Shown here in pieces: positions 6,772 through 10,268 of a stretch of DNA of 10,268 bases. The notes under the pieces are model-generated. The model was not told the origin of the DNA. It was given only the letters and a program-made list of their open reading frames with translations, and searched no databases. Where the stretch lies: the NCBI GenBank assembly GCA_050330975.1, contig JBHJHK010000171.1, forward strand, positions 1-10,268, read 5' to 3'. A program made the position numbers and the translations under genes. This DNA is from JBHJHK01 sp050330975. Lineage in GTDB: Bacteria > Pseudomonadota > Gammaproteobacteria > Competibacterales > Competibacteraceae. Position 1 is the stretch's first letter, and each line of letters begins with the position of its first letter.

Positions 6772-8418
6772 TTAGGGGTTTTGGTCGTGGGTGGCCAGGG
6801 GCCGAGGGGTCAGGTGGGGGGCTGGGGGGGTGGCCAAAAACCCCGGGGTCCCCCGATGGCCGGGATGATGGGTCTCCTCCCCGCTGTAGCGACCGGTGCC
6901 CAATACCCCTGGCCCCAGGCGGGCGAAGCGGACCATGAGATAGACCTCCACCACCAACAGTGTGGTGTAGAGGATCACAAAGCCCGAGAGGCTGAAGATC
7001 AAGTCAAACAGGGTCAAGCTCGACACCGACAAATGGGTGGGGAGCACCCCCGACACGGTCCATGGCTGGCGCCCCACTTCGGCGACAAACCAACCCATCT
7101 CCGAGGCCACCCAGGGGAGGGGCAGGCTCACCAACGCCAAGCGCAACAGCCAGCGCTGGTTCTCCAAGGTGCGCCGGGCGCTGAAGTAAAAAGCCAAGCT
7201 GAACACCAACAACAGCCAAAAACCGCAGGCCACCATGATGCGAAAGGCCCAAAACAGCGGTGCCACCGGCGGTAGGGTGTCCTGGGCCGCCGCCTTGATC
7301 TGGTCCTCCGTGGCATCGACCACCTTGTCGGTGTACTTCTTCAACAACAGGCCATAGCCCAAATCGTCCTTGTGGGCCTCAAACTGAGCCCGCAGGGCCG
7401 GGGTGTCGGTGCCGTTGCGCACTTCCATGAGGGCTTCATAGGCGAGGATGCCGTTGCGCACCCGCCCTTCGTTGCGCTCTACCAGTTCCTTGAGACCCAC
7501 CACGGGTTCGTCGATGGAGCGGGTGGCGATCAAGCCCATGACCCAGGGGATCTCCAGGGCGTAGTCGTTGGTCATCCCCTGTTGATTGGGAAAGCCAAAG
7601 ACGGTGAAGCTCGCCGGAGGTGGCTCGGTTTCCCACATGGCCTCGATGGCCGCCAGCTTCATCTGCTGGACGTCCCCCATCTCGTAGCCGCTCTCGTCCC
7701 CCAACGTGATGACCGACAGGGTGCTGGCCAGGCCAAAGCCGGCGGCGATGACAAAGGAGCGGCGGGCAAAGGCCAGGTCGCGACCTTTGAGGAGATACCA
7801 GCTGCTGATGGCCAACACAAAGGTGGCGGCGATGACATAACCGGCGGCCACGGTGTGGACGAATTTCACCTGGGCCACGGGGTTGAAGAACACCTCGGCG
7901 AAGCTCACCAATTCCATGCGCATGGTGTCGGGGTTAAAGGCCGTCCCCACGGGGTGCTGCATCCAGCCGTTGGCCACCAAGATCCACAACGCCGACAAAT
8001 TGCTGCCCAAGGCCACCAGCCAGGTGACCCCTAAGTGCTGGAGCTTGCTGAGGCGATCCCAGCCGAAGAAGAACAGGCCGATAAAGGTGGCCTCGAGGAA
8101 AAACGCCATCAGCCCCTCGATGGCCAACGGCGCACCGAAGATGTCCCCTACGTAGTGGGAGTAATAAGACCAGTTGGTGCCGAACTGGAACTCCATGGTG
8201 ATGCCCGTGGAGACCCCCAAGACGAAGTTGATACCGAACAATTTCCCCCAGAACTGGGTCATGTCTCGGTAGATCACCTTGCCGGTCATCACATAGACCG
8301 TCTCCATGATGGCCAGCATAAAAGACAATCCCAAGGTCAAGGGGACAAATAAAAAGTGGTACATGGCCGTGGCGGCAAATTGCCACCTCGATAGCTCGAC
8401 CAGGGTTTCGGAGATCAT
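6772..8418 (-). CDS. cydA: Cytochrome bd ubiquinol oxidase subunit I
   Basis: The 548-residue protein aligns with E. coli CydA (522 residues) without gaps through most of its length. H21, H188 and M395 correspond to haem ligands H19 (b595), H186 and M393 (b558). K254 and E259 correspond to quinol-site residues K252 and E257. The acidic residues of the proton path in IEGLMAFFLEATF are present. The Q-loop is of the long type (about residues 250-380), as in proteobacterial enzymes. GWFVAEVGRQPW near the C-terminus is intact. The ATG at 8418 gives the N-terminus MISETLVELSRWQFAATAMYH, two residues longer than E. coli's. After the conserved RFARLGPG and GTGRY the tail is about 32 residues long, His/Pro/Thr-rich, and unlike E. 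coli's; it is coded by a very GC-rich stretch with long homopolymer runs. It leads the cydA-cydB-cydX operon; the SD-like GGGAG upstream is rather distant. Confidence 0.96.
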   Translation of the reverse strand: MISETLVELSRWQFAATAMYHFLFVPLTLGLSFMLAIMETVYVMTGKVIYRDMTQFWGKLFGINFVLGVSTGITMEFQFGTNWSYYSHYVGDIFGAPLAIEGLMAFFLEATFIGLFFFGWDRLSKLQHLGVTWLVALGSNLSALWILVANGWMQHPVGTAFNPDTMRMELVSFAEVFFNPVAQVKFVHTVAAGYVIAATFVLAISSWYLLKGRDLAFARRSFVIAAGFGLASTLSVITLGDESGYEMGDVQQMKLAAIEAMWETEPPPASFTVFGFPNQQGMTNDYALEIPWVMGLIATRSIDEPVVGLKELVERNEGRVRNGILAYEALMEVRNGTDTPALRAQFEAHKDDLGYGLLLKKYTDKVVDATEDQIKAAAQDTLPPVAPLFWAFRIMVACGFWLLLVFSLAFYFSARRTLENQRWLLRLALVSLPLPWVASEMGWFVAEVGRQPWTVSGVLPTHLSVSSLTLFDLIFSLSGFVILYTTLLVVEVYLMVRFARLGPGVLGTGRYSGEETHHPGHRGTPGFLATPPAPHLTPRPLATHDQNP

Positions 8419-8558
8419 GGCAACAGGTAACTCCCAGGGCGGTGAGGTCTATGGATGTCGAAACGGGCCTTGCCGGCGGGGCCAGGCTATCCATGGGGAC
8501 TTGTGCGCAAACCGTGCCAGCTGGAGAAAGCATACTAAATTAGCCTTTGCTCATGTAG
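8419..8558 (-). promoter_or_regulatory. cydA upstream region, probable promoter zone
   Basis: About 140 bases upstream of cydA hold no gene on either strand that I can support. The most AT-rich part, around 8529-8545 (on the complement CTAATTTAGTATGCT), is the best place for a -10 element, TATGCT or TAGTAT, but no good -35 lies 16-18 bases away. I looked for an FNR box (TTGAT, four bases, ATCAA) and found none. The nearest dyad is the imperfect TTGTGCGCAA at 8501-8510. Confidence 0.3.
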
Positions 8559-8567
8559 TTAGGCGAT

Positions 8568-8597
8568 CCTCTCCCACGGGGGGAGGGGGGAAAGACC
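8568..8597. repeat. GC-rich inverted repeat, SPLPPWER-type element
   Basis: The plus strand reads CCTCTCCC, a short spacer, then a G-rich arm GGGAGGGG, giving an 8-bp stem with one G-T pair. On the complement the reading includes SPLPPWER. Short intergenic palindromes coding this phrase or variants such as SPLPLGEG are scattered through many proteobacterial genomes, from memory. It is probably an intergenic repeat rather than coding sequence. It lies between the cydA upstream region and the phytase-like remnant, and copy number elsewhere in the genome cannot be judged here. Confidence 0.45.
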
Positions 8598-8681
8598 CTG
8601 AGACTGCCGAAAACGACAGTCGCCTTGGGTAACAACTGCTTTTATCGGCAGGCTGGGTTTGCGATGGGGGTGCTGCTGTGG

Positions 8682-8792
8682 CGTGTAGGTGTCGGCTCCC
8701 AAGGGGTCGTAGGCCATGCCCGCCAGGCCGCCCACTTCGGTGGCTTCGAGCTGAAGACCAGGCGCAAAGGTCACTTTGCCCCAAAACTCAAT
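8682..8792 (-). pseudogene. Remnant of an esterase-like phytase gene
   Basis: On the complement about 37 codons read like the start of the esterase-like phytase domain (Pfam PF13449). IEFWGKVTFAPGLQL is followed by EATEVGGLAGMAYDPLGADTY, matching the usual pattern I-E-F-x-G, T-E-x-G-G-L-S-G-[IL]-x-Y-D-P. Such proteins are normally several hundred residues and exported. Here the likeness ends at about 8682, where YYALSDDR-like sequence should follow, and no signal peptide precedes it. The open frame that contains it (8918 to 8559) has unlike sequence on both sides and ends over the GC-rich repeat. I therefore read it as a fragment left after deletion or insertion. The recognition is from memory of the family pattern; a short chance likeness in a long GC-rich frame is the alternative. 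Confidence 0.5.
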
Positions 8793-8828
8793 GGTCGATT
8801 GCTGTGCAACGTGAGACTTGGGAGGAAT

Positions 8829-8835
8829 GGGGAGA
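8829..8835 (+). promoter_or_regulatory. Ribosome binding site of the 226-residue unknown gene
   Basis: GGGGAGA lies 7 bases before the ATG at 8843, within a locally A-rich stretch. It decides the start: the frame is open further upstream to 8678, but that extension reads through the phytase-like remnant on the opposite strand and has remnant-like GC-rich composition. Confidence 0.7.
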
Positions 8836-8842
8836 ATATAAA

Positions 8843-9523
8843 ATGACTCATGACGAAATATGCCAGCAAGCTGTTGGCGCGTTCCAGTCGGTAGATCGAG
8901 ATAGCGTGATTTCAGCATTTGTCGGTAGCCTGTCGACGCGTAATCTACCGGCGCGTTCGCTGTTTGGGAGTTATGTTGTACTCCAGCACTTCACTATCCA
9001 TTCATTTGTCGAGTCTACACTATTCTCCGGGGGGGAATGTGCCTGCTGTGGCCTGCAGAGAGCTGACAATGGTGGGCAGACTGACGAGCGAGTGCTGAAT
9101 TATCCTTTTCAAGTACGGCATACTGATATCCGCTATGCCACTTATGATTTGGCGACCATGGGTAGTCGCGTTGTTAACTCTCCCACGGATAAAGACCGTC
9201 GCTGTATATCGTCTCTGCTGGAGGCCCTGCGCGCACTTCCACCCGACGCCGAGCTTGCTGTACTCAATAGATCAATTCAAGGGGTAATCAAGTCCAACAA
9301 GCGCGAGCGGATGATTCTTCTAGAAACCTTCGGCTACGGAGGTATATTGTGTCCGCAGAGCCAGCGGCACTATTCTGACGAGTTTGTGGATTACGATCTT
9401 GCCAATAGCAATCAGCCGAGCCAGTTTTATAAGCGCGAGTGGGCTTACCCCATTCGCTTCTGGACGGGTGTAGATGGAGTCAATGAGGATATGGTATCAC
9501 GCTACTTCAGAGACTATCTGTGA
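8843..9523 (+). CDS. Uncharacterised 226-residue protein in an AT-richer islet
   Basis: I do not recognise this protein with confidence. It is a soluble-looking 226 residues without signal peptide or membrane helix. A helical N-terminal part (1-60) contains SAFVGSLSTRNLPARSLFGS. A cysteine cluster C66-x-C68-C69 in GECACCGL is followed by a polar middle part. A basic KSNKRERMILLETFGYGGIL segment (150-169) precedes a Trp-rich end with EWAYPIRFWTGVDGVNED (199-216). The ATG at 8843 has a good ribosome binding site. Base composition is clearly lower in GC than the neighbours: bases 9121-9180 hold 28 G/C of 60, against 38 of 60 in bases 5041-5100 of creC. Codons such as AAT, TTT, ATA and AGA are frequent. 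That, and the gene fragment beside it, suggests acquisition by transfer. The cysteine cluster could bind metal, but this is inference, and no function is proposed. The closing W-Y-P...W-G-x-DG-x-N pattern would be the best search seed. Confidence 0.75.
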   Translation: MTHDEICQQAVGAFQSVDRDSVISAFVGSLSTRNLPARSLFGSYVVLQHFTIHSFVESTLFSGGECACCGLQRADNGGQTDERVLNYPFQVRHTDIRYATYDLATMGSRVVNSPTDKDRRCISSLLEALRALPPDAELAVLNRSIQGVIKSNKRERMILLETFGYGGILCPQSQRHYSDEFVDYDLANSNQPSQFYKREWAYPIRFWTGVDGVNEDMVSRYFRDYL

Positions 9524-9866
9524 ACTGAATGGCTGGGTATGATTTCAAAACTGGGGGATGAAGATTTTGTGTTGAAATTGCTCAAGCCAGCAGTGGCGAT
9601 TTCCTTGATCGGTGGGGCATCTACTACAGGGGATGGATTGTTTTCTCTATGATTTGCCAAAATTGATGCGGCGTAGCCCAGACTACCTCCTGGATTGGTC
9701 GTCTCACCGCACCCTGGCCTACAATTCCACACCTGGCCATGACTGGATCTCTTTGTTGACTTTGGATTCACAAGGGTATCGTCGAGGTAAACCCATGGCC
9801 ATGGGTGATACGCACCACAGAGGCCAACCGCAACTCTCTGTTGCCTTTATCCCTGACCCGGGGCCA
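9524..9866. other. Non-coding or degenerate stretch between convergent genes
   Basis: These 343 bases separate the unknown gene (+) from the MEKHLA gene (-). Composition is mixed and closer to the unknown gene than to the rest of the window. A 37-codon frame (9539-9652, in frame with the preceding gene after its stop) and a longer plus-strand frame from 9612 that runs into the MEKHLA gene on the opposite strand both lack ribosome binding sites and known likeness. The only clear structure is the palindrome at 9791-9806. No intrinsic terminator is visible. Confidence 0.5.
9791..9806. repeat. 16-bp perfect palindrome
   Basis: ACCCATGGCCATGGGT equals its own reverse complement over 16 bases with no spacer. 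A further pair of 5-base arms, GTATC at 9776-9780 and GATAC at 9807-9811, encloses it asymmetrically. It could be a dimer-binding site, a restriction-type or recombination site, or chance. It is in non-coding sequence 61 bases from the end of the MEKHLA gene. Confidence 0.7.
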
Positions 9867-10268
9867 TCAGCTGAGATAGCGCCAGCGGCTATAGGTGGCC
9901 GCCTGGCCTCGATAGTGGCCCCCATCGTCCACCACATTCCAGAGGGTGACGTCTTCGATGACAAACCGCCGCCCCCCGGCGGCGATCCGCACCCCGCTGT
10001 AGCCCTTCACATAGCCCTGGCGGTTGACTTGCGCTAGAAGTTGTTGGCGCTCGTCGCGGTTGGGTGGCTCGGCGGAAAGGCGCGAGGGTAGCTGGGTAAA
10101 AGCGTGCCAATCGAGCTCAAACAAAGCCAACGCCGTGCGATTGCCATAGCTAAAGATGGGATCGGGGGCATTGTCGTGGGAGACCAACACAAAGGGTGCT
10201 TCCCAGAGCTGGCGGGCCACGTCGATCAAAGGGCCCGCTAGGAGATCGCCACCGCCCCAGCGTTGGAG
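9867..10268 (-). CDS. MEKHLA domain protein, 5' end missing
   Basis: The complement frame is open from the right window edge to the TGA at 9867-9869, with 133 residues visible. The start lies outside, and the TTG at 10229 is internal Leu. The protein shows the bacterial MEKHLA pattern: APFVLVSHDNAPDPIFSYGN followed by RTAL, then FELDWHAFTQLPSRLSAEP, QVNRQGYVKGYSGVRI, GRRFVIEDVTLWNVVDDGG and the closing HYRGQAATYSRW. The MEKHLA domain is PAS-like and was described at the C-terminus of plant HD-ZIP III proteins; in bacteria it occurs as a stand-alone small protein of unknown function. The C-terminus looks complete, since family members typically end soon after the GQAAT block. Its codon use is the GC-rich type of the main window, so it lies outside the AT-richer islet and probably marks the right flank. 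Confidence 0.9.
   Translation of the reverse strand, partial: LQRWGGGDLLAGPLIDVARQLWEAPFVLVSHDNAPDPIFSYGNRTALALFELDWHAFTQLPSRLSAEPPNRDERQQLLAQVNRQGYVKGYSGVRIAAGGRRFVIEDVTLWNVVDDGGHYRGQAATYSRWRYLS

Noticed and set aside
8495..8515. FNR-type site upstream of cydA
   Set aside because: TTGTGCGCAA is only an imperfect dyad and lacks the TTGAT...ATCAA consensus.
8678..8842. N-terminal extension of the 226-residue protein
   Set aside because: The extension is Arg/Pro-rich, lies over the phytase-like fragment, and a good ribosome binding site marks ATG 8843.
1..10268. CRISPR array, tRNA, rRNA or insertion sequence
   Set aside because: No regularly spaced repeats, cloverleaf-like sequence, rRNA sequence or transposase-like protein was seen on either strand.

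Overview
The window looks like a piece of a high-GC gammaproteobacterial chromosome. The best recognised proteins (CreB, CreC, CydA, CydB, CydX) resemble their Escherichia coli counterparts closely. Codon use is strongly G/C-biased (many CCC, GGC, GCC, GTG), and long G and C runs are common. I cannot name a genus; an environmental gammaproteobacterium is the most I would claim.

Layout, left to right. (1) 1-1479 (+): the 3' two-thirds or so of a YhaN-like SMC-type ATPase gene, cut by the window edge. (2) 1476-2874 (-): a probable two-gene unit, with a secreted DUF4124 protein upstream and an FkbM-type methyltransferase downstream. The methyltransferase and ATPase genes converge and share a CTAG, each stop codon lying inside it. 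(3) 2994-5168 (+): creB-creC, a response regulator and its sensor kinase 3 bases apart, divergent from the DUF4124 gene. creA and creD are not next to them. (4) 5169-5408: a convergent intergenic region holding four short inverted repeats. (5) 5409-8418 (-): a complete cytochrome bd oxidase operon in the order cydA-cydB-cydX, including the small subunit. The long Q-loop is of the proteobacterial type, and cydB very probably starts at a GTG rather than at the first in-frame start. (6) 8419-8842: the cydA upstream region, a GC-rich inverted repeat, and a stretch of about 37 codons on the minus strand that resembles the start of an esterase-like phytase domain and appears to be a gene remnant. 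(7) 8843-9523 (+): a gene of visibly lower GC for an unrecognised 226-residue protein, followed by about 340 bases of similar composition without a convincing gene. (8) 9867-10268 (-): the 3' end of a MEKHLA-domain gene running off the right edge.

Functionally, the middle of the window is respiratory and signalling core: CreBC senses metabolic state through an extracytoplasmic sensor, and CydABX is the quinol:oxygen oxidoreductase used at low oxygen. They are neighbours but converge, so shared regulation is only a possibility. The accessory-looking part is 8560-9860: a gene remnant beside an AT-richer gene of unknown function. That is where I would look for something undescribed, but the sequence alone does not show a defined new system.
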